A stretch of 16,383 bases of DNA from positions 1 through 16,383 of the forward strand of contig CAJUQB010000109.1 of the NCBI GenBank assembly GCA_910588285.1, given 5' to 3'. The notes under the pieces are model-generated. The model was not told where the DNA came from and ran no database searches. It worked only from the letters and a program-made list of their open reading frames with translations. The position numbers were made by a program, and so were the translations under genes. Source of the stretch: an uncultured Lachnospiraceae bacterium (GTDB lineage: Bacteria; Bacillota; Clostridia; Lachnospirales; Lachnospiraceae). Below are positions 1-6,451 of the stretch, piece by piece (position 1 is the first letter of the stretch; every line of letters starts with the position of its first letter).

Positions 1-56
1 GTATTGTATCAAAAATGGAATTTGATTTGTAGATACGGATTATTACCTACTTACGA

Positions 57-1049
57 ATGTTTTGTTTGCTGGATGAGTGGTCTGAGATTCCAGAAGATAG
101 TCAATATATATTGGCTGAGCTTATTAAGCGTACATTTGTTACATTAAAGGTAACTGTTAAAATTGCTGCTATTCCTAATAGGACAAAACTATTATCCGAA
201 GATAGGATTGGCTTGGAAGATGGAGGAGATATATTTGGGTATTCTTTAGATAATAGATATATATACGAACTGCATTCTGATAATACTAGGGCTTTTTTTA
301 ATGAATTACTTTTTAAGCAATTATATATTGTCAATCCTGAGTTATATGATATATTTTGTAGTGAGGATGGAAGAAGACCGGTACATAAATTTATAAATAG
401 TTTTTTTGCAAATCAGGCTTTGCGTGAAATATTAATTGCATCTTCTGGTATTCCAAGAGATTTTTTAAACATTTTTATTGGTGCATATAATAGTTTTTAT
501 ACCATAGGTAAATATAAGCATATTGCTTTAGCAGATGTGCGTAATGCTACAATTGAATGGTATGAGGTTGATAAAAAGAAAGCGGTGGATGCAAATAATA
601 ATGCGAAAATACTTTTGGATAAAATAATTAAAGATATTTTAATTGATAAGAAAAGATGTCATTTTCTGATTCCAGAAAAATTTGAAAAAGTAAAAGAATT
701 GAATGATTTAATAGATTTAAGGGTGGTTCATTTACGAAAGAAAGGTATTTCTCATAAAGGAAAGAAAGGTGTTACTTACAACATATACTATTTGGATTAT
801 GCTTGTTATACCAGTACAAATTTATATCACAATAAAATAAATACGAATCTTTTATCTGAAATAGAAACTACAGATAATTTTAGGGATATTAGGAGAATTT
901 CATTAGAAGATAAATTTTTTGAGGATTTCAATATAGAAATTGGCGATAGTTTTAAATGCCCAAAATGTGGCAAGATGATAGATATAAATCATCCGGCATA
1001 TATAAAACAAAAAATTTGTAATCATTGTTATGAAAAAATAGAGGATTAG
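57..1049 (+). CDS. AAA-type ATPase, C-terminal part with zinc ribbon (5' truncated)
   Basis: This 330-residue product starts almost at a Walker B motif (LLDEWSEIP, residues 4-12). That motif is followed by a sensor-like stretch (VKIAAIPNR) typical of AAA/STAND or ORC-CDC6-like ATPases. The Walker A region that should precede it is absent: a TAG stop lies in frame at 30-32, and the first ATG at 57 has no ribosome binding site. The middle is mostly charged, probably a helical and winged-helix-like part. The C-terminus holds a four-cysteine zinc ribbon (C301, C304, C321, C324; CPKC and CNHC). Without Walker A it should not bind ATP alone. Either it is a remnant or the upstream half lies in another frame outside the window. 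Such ATPases occur in defence islands and mobile elements, but the exact role is unknown. The codon use is very AT-rich. The ATPase-fold call is moderately sure; the family name is tentative. Confidence 0.6.
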   Translation: MFCLLDEWSEIPEDSQYILAELIKRTFVTLKVTVKIAAIPNRTKLLSEDRIGLEDGGDIFGYSLDNRYIYELHSDNTRAFFNELLFKQLYIVNPELYDIFCSEDGRRPVHKFINSFFANQALREILIASSGIPRDFLNIFIGAYNSFYTIGKYKHIALADVRNATIEWYEVDKKKAVDANNNAKILLDKIIKDILIDKKRCHFLIPEKFEKVKELNDLIDLRVVHLRKKGISHKGKKGVTYNIYYLDYACYTSTNLYHNKINTNLLSEIETTDNFRDIRRISLEDKFFEDFNIEIGDSFKCPKCGKMIDINHPAYIKQKICNHCYEKIED

Positions 1050-1111
1050 ATTATGAATTTATATCAAAAATGTAACCATAATAGATGTTTTGCGACAAAA
1101 GGGGATTGTAT

Positions 1112-1972
1112 ATGAAGAGACTGATTGCAGAAGAATATAAGCGGTTTGAAGACATCAAACAGATTCATGAGGACGGTTCGGAATTTTGGAGTGCAAGAGA
1201 ACTTGCGGTTGCTTTAGATTATACTCAATGGAGAAATTTTACTGGTGTGATAAAAAGAGCAATGATTGCCTGTGAGAATAGTGGACATGATATTTCTCAC
1301 GATTTTGCTGAGGTCAGCAAAATCGTGGAAGCAGGAGTAACGAATAAGCCTGTAAAGGATTATGAGTTGACCAGATATGCCTGTTATTTGATTGTGCAGA
1401 ATGGAGACCCACGGAAAGAAGTGATTGCTTTGGGACAGACATATTTTGCAATCCAGACGTATCGTCAGGAGGTAGCAGATCATTTTAATGAGTTAAGCGA
1501 GGATAATCGAAGACTTGTTGTGCGTGGAGATATTAAGCAATGGAATCAAATGCTTGCAGAAACAGCGCATAAAGCAGGTGTTATTACAAATGAGGAATTT
1601 GCAATTTTTCAGAATGCTGGTTATATGGGATTGTATGGTGGTTTAGATGTAGATGATATTCATACAAAAAAGGGATTGCAAGTTGGACAGAAAATTCTTG
1701 ATTACATGGGTAGTACGGAATTGATTGCCAATCTGTTTCGTATATCCCAGACAGAAGAAAAATTGCGAAAAGATGAGGTTGATAATGCAAAAACGGCAAC
1801 GTCGGTTCATTATTCTGTGGGGAGAGAGGTGCGGACTGCAATAGAAAAAATTGGCGGGACGATGCCTGAGAATTTGCCTACTCCAGAAAAGAGTATCCAA
1901 CAGATAGAAAAAGAGCAGATGGCTCGTTTGAAAGCAAAAGCCAAAAAAGGAAAACTGATGCTTGATGAATAA
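1112..1972 (+). CDS. dinD: DinD-like DNA-damage-inducible protein
   Basis: The 286-residue protein matches the DinD family in length (E. coli DinD is about 274 aa) and in several recognisable stretches. These are an N-terminal BRO-N-like segment (FWSARELAVALDY, then FTGVIKRAMIACENSG), a TRYACYLIVQNGDPRKE motif near residue 95, and the AETAHKAGVITNEEFAIFQNAGY region in the centre. The C-terminus is lysine-rich. E. coli DinD is an SOS gene product reported to inhibit RecA-mediated strand exchange; that role is transferred here only by family. I chose the ATG at 1112 because an AGGGG ribosome binding site sits 7-8 bases upstream. An in-frame ATG at 1085 lacks one. No convincing SOS box is visible in the 62-bp gap after the preceding gene. 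DinD genes are common on mobile elements, which fits this context. Confidence 0.88.
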   Translation: MKRLIAEEYKRFEDIKQIHEDGSEFWSARELAVALDYTQWRNFTGVIKRAMIACENSGHDISHDFAEVSKIVEAGVTNKPVKDYELTRYACYLIVQNGDPRKEVIALGQTYFAIQTYRQEVADHFNELSEDNRRLVVRGDIKQWNQMLAETAHKAGVITNEEFAIFQNAGYMGLYGGLDVDDIHTKKGLQVGQKILDYMGSTELIANLFRISQTEEKLRKDEVDNAKTATSVHYSVGREVRTAIEKIGGTMPENLPTPEKSIQQIEKEQMARLKAKAKKGKLMLDE

Positions 1973-2016
1973 TAAGGGAAGGTAAGCTTGGATTTAGGAA
2001 TGGGTATAGAATTACG

Positions 2017-2061
2017 AAAAATTGTGTTCCTATACGAGCAACGAGGCTCAAAAATTGTGTT
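2017..2061. repeat. 12-bp direct repeat with hairpin at the dinD/rlmD-fragment junction
   Basis: AAAAATTGTGTT occurs at 2017-2028 and again at 2050-2061. Between the copies a short inverted repeat, GAGC-N6-GCTC, spans 2036-2049. The structure lies between the end of dinD and the first recognisable methyltransferase codons, where a mobile-element end and its recombinase arm sites would be expected. The function is inferred; the repeats themselves are directly visible. Confidence 0.4.
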
Positions 2062-2401
2062 TACATAGTAGTTCCGATACATGTGGAGACGTGCATCCTT
2101 TTGGGTAGGAAATAGTAACACCGCCGATACGGTCTATACGTACCTTGATTATAAGCCGAAAGACAACGAATATCTGAGAGACGTAAAGTGTTGTGCAACC
2201 TATACGGAAATCAAAGAATGGATAAAGTCGGAGTATGGTTTAAAGATGTCGTCACTGTATGTGGCGCAGATAAAAGACAAATGCGGTATTGAGAAACGTC
2301 TGAATTATAATGTAGGCGATAATAAAAGTCGTGTTCCGAAATGCCCGCTGGAGAAAGAAAAAGCAATTATGGCAGCGTTTAAGCATTTTAATATGATATG
2401 A
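2062..2401 (+). pseudogene. 3' remnant of 23S rRNA (uracil-C5)-methyltransferase (RlmD/RumA type), frame-broken
   Basis: Reading from 2062, one frame gives YIVVPIHVETCILLGRK and then a stop at 2113-2115. HVETC-x-LL-x-RK is the conserved end of the catalytic domain of RlmD/RumA-type uracil methyltransferases. A second frame, open from 2081 to 2401, gives the C-terminal extension found in clostridial versions: ATYTEIKEWI, GLKMSSLYVAQIKDKCGIE, then a PKCPLEKEKAIMAAFKHFNMI-like end. Everything upstream (TRAM domain, Fe-S cysteines, SAM site) is missing, so this is a 3' piece with at least one frameshift. The rumA 3' region is a known integration site for streptococcal elements such as ICESp1108 and ICESp2905. 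The remnant next to accessory genes therefore suggests an element junction here. The ATG at 2081 lacks a ribosome binding site, so expression is doubtful. Confidence 0.65.
2294..2398 (+). repeat. 105-bp direct repeat, copy 1 (rlmD tail)
   Basis: This stretch recurs at 3182-3286 with the same length and, by hand alignment, 10 mismatches in 105 positions (about 90% identity, no gaps). Several of the differences are at third codon positions. Both copies encode the same C-terminal end of an RlmD-type methyltransferase and both are truncated relative to the gene. They flank the toxin-antitoxin pair. Confidence 0.85.
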
Positions 2402-2432
2402 GATGGCAGATTTGGTAATGGCAATAATAGTG

Positions 2433-2461
2433 TTGCATTTTACGGCACAAAAGGATATAAT
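2433..2461 (+). promoter_or_regulatory. Sigma-A-type promoter of the toxin-antitoxin operon
   Basis: TTGCAT at 2433-2438 and TATAAT at 2456-2461 are separated by 17 bp, a near-consensus housekeeping promoter. It lies 27 bases upstream of the antitoxin start, so the leader is very short. An AAAGG ribosome binding site follows at about 2474. No clear palindromic operator was found, although RelB-type antitoxins usually repress their own promoter. Confidence 0.7.
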
Positions 2462-2487
2462 AAAGAAAAAAGAAAGGCGGCGGCAAT

Positions 2488-2787
2488 ATGGCAGCACGAA
2501 GTGCAAATGTAAATGTCAGAGTGGAACCTGATGTCAAGAAACAGGCGGAAGATATACTGGAAAAACTTGGTGTATCCACATCGGCTTTTATTAATATGAC
2601 CTATAGGCAGGTAATTATGAAAAGGGGGATTCCTTTTTCGGTTGAGTTGCCTTCAGGAATCAAAACCCTTGATACCATGACCGATGCAGAGTTTGATGAA
2701 ATGATGCAGACCGGACTGGAGCAGGCAAAAAAGGGAGAATCAGTTCCTTATGAAGAAGCTTTTGACCGGCTTATGGAAGGGCTTTGA
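2488..2787 (+). CDS. Type II antitoxin, RelB/DinJ family
   Basis: The 99-residue protein opens with a ribbon-helix-helix domain of the RelB/DinJ type: a beta strand (NVNVRVEPDVKKQAE), then helices around LEKLGVSTSAFINMTYRQVIMKRGIPF. Its C-terminal part is acidic (TMTDAEFDEMMQTGLEQAKKGE) and would wrap and neutralise the toxin. The ATG at 2488 is preceded by an AAAGG motif with normal spacing. The toxin gene begins five bases after this stop, so the two are translationally linked. In the family the antitoxin dimer binds DNA, represses the operon and blocks the toxin's active face. It sits between two copies of an rlmD tail, suggesting the pair arrived as part of, or next to, an integrating element. 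Confidence 0.92.
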   Translation: MAARSANVNVRVEPDVKKQAEDILEKLGVSTSAFINMTYRQVIMKRGIPFSVELPSGIKTLDTMTDAEFDEMMQTGLEQAKKGESVPYEEAFDRLMEGL

Positions 2788-2792
2788 TAATC

Positions 2793-3128
2793 ATGGAAGA
2801 ACAATATAACGTAAAAATTACAAAACACGCCCTGTCGCAGATGAAGGAAATAAGGGTCTATATTGCTTATGAACTTCTTGCCCCGCAGGCGGCATATGAC
2901 CTATTTTCGGAAATGAAAAAAATGGCTGCTTCATTAGAGAATATGCCGAAGCGTAATCCGCTGGTTGATTCGGAAAAATGGAGAAAGCAGGGAATCAGGA
3001 AAACAATGGTAAAAAATTTTATCATCTATTACTGGGCAGACGACGGACATAGGACAGTCCATATAACAGCAGTTGTATATAGAAAACGAAACCAGTTAGT
3101 GGAGCTTGGAAAAATGGAACTGGAATAG
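2793..3128 (+). CDS. Type II toxin, RelE/ParE superfamily
   Basis: The 111-residue protein has the RelE/ParE fold pattern. An N-terminal strand (YNVKITKHALSQMKEI) is followed by two helices. The C-terminal sheet carries basic residues (WRKQGIRKTMVKNFIIYYW, then VHITAVVYRKRNQ). The RK and RKRN residues are where RelE-type enzymes bind and cut ribosome-bound mRNA, while ParE members target gyrase; sequence alone does not decide between them here. I chose the ATG at 2793, with a GGAAGGG motif about 11 bases upstream. A TTG at 2784 overlapping the antitoxin stop is possible but too close to that motif. The gene is intact and forms an operon with the upstream antitoxin. The segment after its stop (3129-3181) shows nothing recognisable. 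Confidence 0.9.
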   Translation: MEEQYNVKITKHALSQMKEIRVYIAYELLAPQAAYDLFSEMKKMAASLENMPKRNPLVDSEKWRKQGIRKTMVKNFIIYYWADDGHRTVHITAVVYRKRNQLVELGKMELE

Positions 3129-3181
3129 CACGATATATCTGAACTGAAACAAGAAAAAGCTTTCCGCCATCAGCAACAGTA

Positions 3182-3286
3182 AAACGTCTGAATTACAAGG
3201 TAGGCGATAATAAAATTCGTGTGCCGAAATGCCCGCCGGTGAAAGAAAAAGCGATTATGGCGGCGTTTAAACATTTTAGTATGATA
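3182..3286 (+). repeat. 105-bp direct repeat, copy 2 (truncated rlmD tail)
   Basis: This is the second copy of the repeat at 2294-2398. It encodes KRLNYKVGDNKIRVPKCP and then EKAIMAAFKHFSMI, the last part of an RlmD-type methyltransferase tail. No homology with copy 1 continues upstream of 3182, where an unrelated 50-bp segment joins the toxin gene. The original stop is lost: the frame runs on into unrelated sequence to 3427. It is a pseudogene fragment and probable integration scar. Confidence 0.75.
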
Positions 3287-3314
3287 GTTACTTTTCACGG
3301 GGTGGGGAAATACG

Positions 3315-3358
3315 GCATAGTAATTAGGGGCTCGCTCGAGTCCCTAATTACGCTATGC
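3315..3358. repeat. Long imperfect palindrome (20-bp stem)
   Basis: The left arm GCATAG-TAATTAGGG-G-CTCG (3315-3334) pairs with the right arm CGAG-T-CCCTAATTA-CG-CTATGC (3337-3358). There is one G-T wobble and a two-base bulge (3351-3352), and the nominal loop is only 2 nt. On the minus strand the stop codon of the decayed IS66-like reading frame (about 3350-3352) falls inside the right arm. No T-run follows on either strand, so a normal intrinsic terminator is unlikely. It may be an insertion-sequence end or a cruciform-type recombination site. Confidence 0.6.
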
Positions 3359-3998
3359 ATTCAGATAGAGCTATATCAGAAGATGCGGATTCCTCGGATT
3401 TCGGTTTGGCTGGCTTTGGCCTTTTGAAAACTTCCTTTACAGATTGGTAAAGGTTATACCCATCCCGGCAATACTCGGATGGGGCGCATCCGCATATTCT
3501 TCCGTGGCTGTCCGGACGATGGCATCATACCTTCCTCAAATTCGGCAATCTTCCCCTCGGCTATCCCTTCTGCCGGGGCGTCATTGTTTTCGTGTATCAT
3601 CTCCTGTACCAGCTCCAATCCCTCGCAAAGTACATGGCTGCCGTGCTGTTGCTGCCTGGAAACCATTTCCCCGGTGGGGACATACCGCGGGTTATTTTCC
3701 AAGCCTTCCCGGCCGGTATCAGCACCACCTGATCCGGCTCCATGCGCCTACGGGGATGGTGGGGATGCCCTGGCTGGGCGCCCGACCTCTTCACGCTCTT
3801 TTCCCTGTTGTGTATGATTTTTTTGCGGGAAAAGGAGAAATCATCCCGCTCTTTTTGCAATTTTTTTATTGTGAGGTTCTGGCTGCGGATGATGGCTTCG
3901 TATTCTGCGCGCAGCTTCCCATAGGCCTCCCCGGACCGGAAGGATGCCAGCTCCTGCGTTCGGATTTTACGTGTCTGTAGGCTTTCCCTGTTATCCAT
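3350..3998 (-). pseudogene. IS66-like transposase, internally deleted and frameshifted
   Basis: Read on the minus strand, the product starts at an ATG near 3998 with MDNRESLQTRKIRTQELASF. A coiled-coil-like stretch (LTIKKLQKERDDFSFSRKK) follows, then a GAQPGHPHHPRR block typical of IS66-type transposases. The frame changes near 3700, where NPRYVPTGEMVSRQ appears, followed by MIHENNDAPAEG and KIAEFEE. Another frame gives RYDAIVRTATEEYADAP near 3520-3475, and a third gives SEYCRDGYNLY fused to a short VKEVFKRPKPAKPK tail. Compared with my recollection of the full-length family, three large blocks including the catalytic core are missing. It cannot make an active enzyme. The GC content here is clearly higher than on either side, showing a separate origin. 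Long reading frames on the plus strand in this region are by-products of that composition. Confidence 0.7.
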
Positions 3999-4067
3999 CC
4001 TGTATCCCTCCATAGGTTAAATATAACAGAAAACGGTAGAAAAAGCGAATGTGGAAAACCTTGCGGG

Positions 4068-4098
4068 TTGGTAATTTTGAATATATAGCGGCTATAAT
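4068..4098 (+). promoter_or_regulatory. Possible promoter of the OmpR-type two-component operon
   Basis: TATAAT at 4093-4098 is a consensus -10 box. The best -35 candidate is TTGGTA at 4068-4073, with a long 19-bp spacer, so the promoter would be weak or regulator-dependent. Transcription would start near 4105, upstream of the AACTCCACC repeats and about 70 bases before the regulator start codon. Confidence 0.45.
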
Positions 4099-4123
4099 AG
4101 GTAAGAGAAAAGATTTTATGTGT

Positions 4124-4143
4124 AACTCCACCGAAACTCCACC
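4124..4143 (+). promoter_or_regulatory. Direct-repeat operator AACTCCACC x2 (11-bp phase), regulator promoter
   Basis: Two exact copies of AACTCCACC start at 4124 and 4135, 11 bp apart, about one helical turn. OmpR-family response regulators bind tandem direct repeats with this phasing. The same 9-mer occurs upstream of the transporter operon at 6264 and 6286, with a partial copy at 6297. Here the repeats lie just downstream of the candidate -10 box, which would suit repression or an unrecognised second promoter. Confidence 0.6.
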
Positions 4144-4177
4144 ATTATGTGTTACCCTTTTTATGGAGGTGTTTCTA

Positions 4178-4849
4178 TTGTCAAAGACGATTTTAATTAT
4201 AGAGGACGAGCAGGCTATCCAGAACATTATTAAGGCATTTTTGGAAGATGCAGGATATAAGTCAATATTGGCAGAAGACGGCATGGACGGTATCGAAAAA
4301 TTTCAGACATATCATCCAAATTTAGTGCTGCTTGACTTAATGCTGCCGAAGATGGACGGTTTTGCTGTCTGCGAGCAGATACGGAAAGAAAGCGACACGC
4401 CTATCATTATGTTGACCGCATTGGATGATGAGGACAGCCAGATGAAAGGCTTTGATTTGGTGGCAGATGACTATATCACAAAGCCCTTTTCCATGCCGCT
4501 TGTTGTGCGGAGAATTGAAGCAGTCCTAAGAAGAACAGACAGAAAAAATGAAACATCTACGGTTATCCACTATAAAGATATTTGCCTAAATGCAGAAAGC
4601 TACGAGGTATCCGTTGGAGAAACAGGCATAACGCTTACTGCCCGTGAGTTTGAAATTCTAAAATTGTTTCTGGAAAATCAAGGGCGTGTATTTACACGGG
4701 ATAATCTGCTGAACAGTATATGGGGATATGATTATTTTGGCGATGAAAAGATTGTAAATACCCATATCAAAAATATCCGCAGGAAATTAGGTGTGGATTA
4801 CATAGAAACCATAAGAGGGGTGGGATATAAAATTGAGAAAGAAAATTAA
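4178..4849 (+). CDS. OmpR/PhoB-family response regulator
   Basis: The 223-residue protein has an N-terminal receiver domain: acidic pocket E9/D10, phospho-acceptor D53 in LVLLDLMLP, T80 and K102 in TKPF. The C-terminal winged-helix domain carries LTAREFEILKLFLENQGRVFTRDNLL and the wing end THIKNIRRKLG-x-IETIRGVGYKIE. All residues needed for phosphorylation are present. I chose the TTG start at 4178 because TGGAGGT lies 7 bases upstream. ATG codons further upstream in frame (4049, 4163) either lack a ribosome binding site or overlap this one. The gene overlaps the kinase start by 17 bp. Direct repeats just upstream, shared with the transporter operon promoter, suggest it controls both itself and that operon. 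The likely stimulus is an antimicrobial peptide or cell-envelope stress, judged only from the neighbouring MacB-type transporter. Confidence 0.93.
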   Translation: MSKTILIIEDEQAIQNIIKAFLEDAGYKSILAEDGMDGIEKFQTYHPNLVLLDLMLPKMDGFAVCEQIRKESDTPIIMLTALDDEDSQMKGFDLVADDYITKPFSMPLVVRRIEAVLRRTDRKNETSTVIHYKDICLNAESYEVSVGETGITLTAREFEILKLFLENQGRVFTRDNLLNSIWGYDYFGDEKIVNTHIKNIRRKLGVDYIETIRGVGYKIEKEN

Positions 4850-6194
4850 AGAAAGTATCGGGGCAAAGACATTTTTGACTATGTTCCTATTGCTGACCGT
4901 GTGCTGCATCCTTATTTATGGTATGGTCATGGTTTTTCTTCCGAAAAATTACCATTTGGAGCTTCAAAACCAGTTTACTACGGATTTTTATAAGCTGACC
5001 GAAAGCCTGGAAAAAAACGGATGGGAGGATAAGTCACAGGATATTCTTGCGTTTTCTATGCGGAACAATGCGTTTGTGCGAATTGAGGACGAAGCGGGAA
5101 ATGAAATGCTTGCCGTTAATATTAGCAACGACGAAAAAAAGAATCATGCTGCCAAGACATTGAGCAGTTCTGGCAGTTTCACATATAAAGGAAAAAACTA
5201 CCGCCTGCTTGCAACGGCGAGCCTTATTGCGGTAACACAATCCTATGGTATTCTGGTAAAGCTTATCCCGTTAATCACAGGAATGATATTGATGATTTCC
5301 GTTATTGCCGCATATGTCTGCTCCCGTTATTTTTCAAAGCCGTTGATTGATATATGCGGCGTGGCAAAACGGATGACACGGCTTGACATGACTTGGAAAT
5401 GCGATGAATCCAGAAGTGATGAAATCGGGCAGCTTGCGGGAAGTCTGAATGAAATGTCCGCACAGCTCTCCGAGGCTCTTGAAAGTCTGCAAAGTGCCAA
5501 CGAACAGTTACAGTCGGATATTGAAAAGCAACGCAGGCAGGAAAGGCAGCGGATAGATTTTTTTACTTCCGTTTCCCATGAACTGAAAACGCCAATTACG
5601 ATTATCAAAGGTGAATTAGAGGGCATGATATATAAGGTTGGCGAGTATAAAGACAGGGATGCTTATCTGAAACACGCCTTAAAGACTGCCACAGATATGG
5701 AAATACTTGTAAAGGATATTCTTTCTGCGGCGAGAATGGGCGGTTCAGATTTTCATCTTTTGCGTGAAAAAGTGGATATGACCCGTCTGGTAGAGAGGTG
5801 TTGCAGAAAGGTCAAGGGCATTGCCGAAGATAAGAAAATAAAGATGCTCTCCCACCTACAGCAAAATGTTTTTTATCATGGTGACCAGCGGCTTTTACAG
5901 CAGGCTGTTTCCAATATTATAAATAATGGGGTCATCTATTCTCCAGAGCAGGCAGAGGTAGAGGTAGAATTATCGGATGCCATGCTGACCGTCCATAATA
6001 CGGGCGTCCACATTAAGGATGAAGATTTGGAACAGCTATTTATTCCCTTTTTTCGTGTAGATAAATCACGCAACCGCAATACAGGAGGGAGCGGCTTAGG
6101 TCTGTATATTGTCAAGACGATTTTCGACCACCATCGCATTTCATACAAACTGGAAAACACAGAAAACGGCGTGAAGTTTACAGTCGGTTTTTAA
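4833..6194 (+). CDS. Sensor histidine kinase (HAMP/HisKA/HATPase type)
   Basis: The 453-residue membrane kinase has two transmembrane segments (about 13-35 and 138-161) flanking a roughly 100-residue extracellular sensor region. A HAMP linker follows (about 160-212; SKPLIDICGVAKRMTRLDM, then DEIGQLAGSLNEMS), then a coiled coil. The HisKA domain has the phospho-accepting H249 in SVSHELKTPI. The ATPase domain has an N-box NIINNGVIYSP (361-371), a G1-like NTGVHI (389-394) and G2 GGSGLGL (418-424). The usual D of the DxGxG motif is N, as is common in VanS/VncS-like kinases. The TTG start at 4833, behind a GAGGGGTGGG motif, overlaps the regulator gene by 17 bp, so the two are translationally coupled. 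The C-terminus is complete, and a terminator follows within 60 bases. Confidence 0.93.
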   Translation: MRKKIKESIGAKTFLTMFLLLTVCCILIYGMVMVFLPKNYHLELQNQFTTDFYKLTESLEKNGWEDKSQDILAFSMRNNAFVRIEDEAGNEMLAVNISNDEKKNHAAKTLSSSGSFTYKGKNYRLLATASLIAVTQSYGILVKLIPLITGMILMISVIAAYVCSRYFSKPLIDICGVAKRMTRLDMTWKCDESRSDEIGQLAGSLNEMSAQLSEALESLQSANEQLQSDIEKQRRQERQRIDFFTSVSHELKTPITIIKGELEGMIYKVGEYKDRDAYLKHALKTATDMEILVKDILSAARMGGSDFHLLREKVDMTRLVERCCRKVKGIAEDKKIKMLSHLQQNVFYHGDQRLLQQAVSNIINNGVIYSPEQAEVEVELSDAMLTVHNTGVHIKDEDLEQLFIPFFRVDKSRNRNTGGSGLGLYIVKTIFDHHRISYKLENTENGVKFTVGF

Positions 6195-6213
6195 AGCAAA
6201 TCAGCATAATTGT

Positions 6214-6247
6214 AAGGCAGATTGGGAAGATGCAGTCTGCCTTTTTC
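6214..6247 (+). terminator. Intrinsic terminator after the kinase gene
   Basis: AAGGCAGA (6214-6221) pairs perfectly with TCTGCCTT (6236-6243) across a 14-base loop, and the downstream arm runs into a CTTTTTCTTT tract. It closes the two-gene regulator-kinase unit and separates it from the transporter operon, which has its own promoter region just downstream. Confidence 0.8.
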
Positions 6248-6263
6248 TTTGCACTAAAACGGC

Positions 6264-6305
6264 AACTCCACCTAAAATACTTCTCAACTCCACCCAGAGT
6301 CCACC
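6264..6305 (+). promoter_or_regulatory. Phased AACTCCACC operator of the transporter operon
   Basis: Exact AACTCCACC copies start at 6264 and 6286, and a partial copy GAGTCCACC starts at 6297. The offsets are 22 and 11 bp, so all sites lie on the same helix face. The last copy ends 15 bases before TATGAT at 6321-6326, placing it over the -35 position. No recognisable -35 hexamer is present, which fits an activator-dependent promoter. The element matches the pair of repeats before the response regulator gene. Confidence 0.68.
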
Positions 6306-6320
6306 TTTTTTTCGTATTCT

Positions 6321-6326
6321 TATGAT
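6321..6326 (+). promoter_or_regulatory. -10 box of the transporter operon
   Basis: TATGAT is followed by an AT-rich leader. The expected -35 region (about 6298-6303) is occupied by the end of the AACTCCACC repeat array and lacks a TTGACA-like hexamer. That is the layout of a promoter activated by a bound OmpR-type regulator. Confidence 0.5.
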
Positions 6327-6370
6327 GATTTAGATAAGAAAAGGGGCGATAAAGGAGGTGAGATGAATCA

Positions 6371-6451
6371 ATGTCCTGCGGGCGTACTTATATGAGACTG
6401 GACAAAAAGGAGGAAACATGGATTTACGGAAACGAGCCTGCCTGTACTTAG
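6371..6451 (+). CDS. Possible short leader peptide before the first permease
   Basis: A perfect AAAGGAGGTG ribosome binding site at 6351-6360 is followed not by the permease but by two small reading frames. One starts at ATG 6363, 4 bases after GGAGG, and encodes MNQCPAGVLI. The other starts at ATG 6371, 12 bases after GGAGG, and encodes 26 residues running out of frame across the permease start at 6418. The permease has its own separate AAGGAGG site. An extra strong ribosome binding site in a leader suggests translational coupling or an attenuation-type leader. No composition bias such as a run of one amino acid was seen. Neither frame has proven coding value. Confidence 0.25.
   Translation: MSCGRTYMRLDKKEETWIYGNEPACT

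Noticed and set aside
1050..1111. Search for a LexA/SOS box before dinD
   Set aside because: No GAAC-N4-GTTC-like palindrome is present, so SOS control is not supported by the sequence.
3444..3980. 178-codon open frame on the plus strand
   Set aside because: It lies opposite the decayed IS66-like gene, whose minus-strand frames match a known family. It has no ribosome binding site and a composition typical of an antisense frame in GC-rich DNA.
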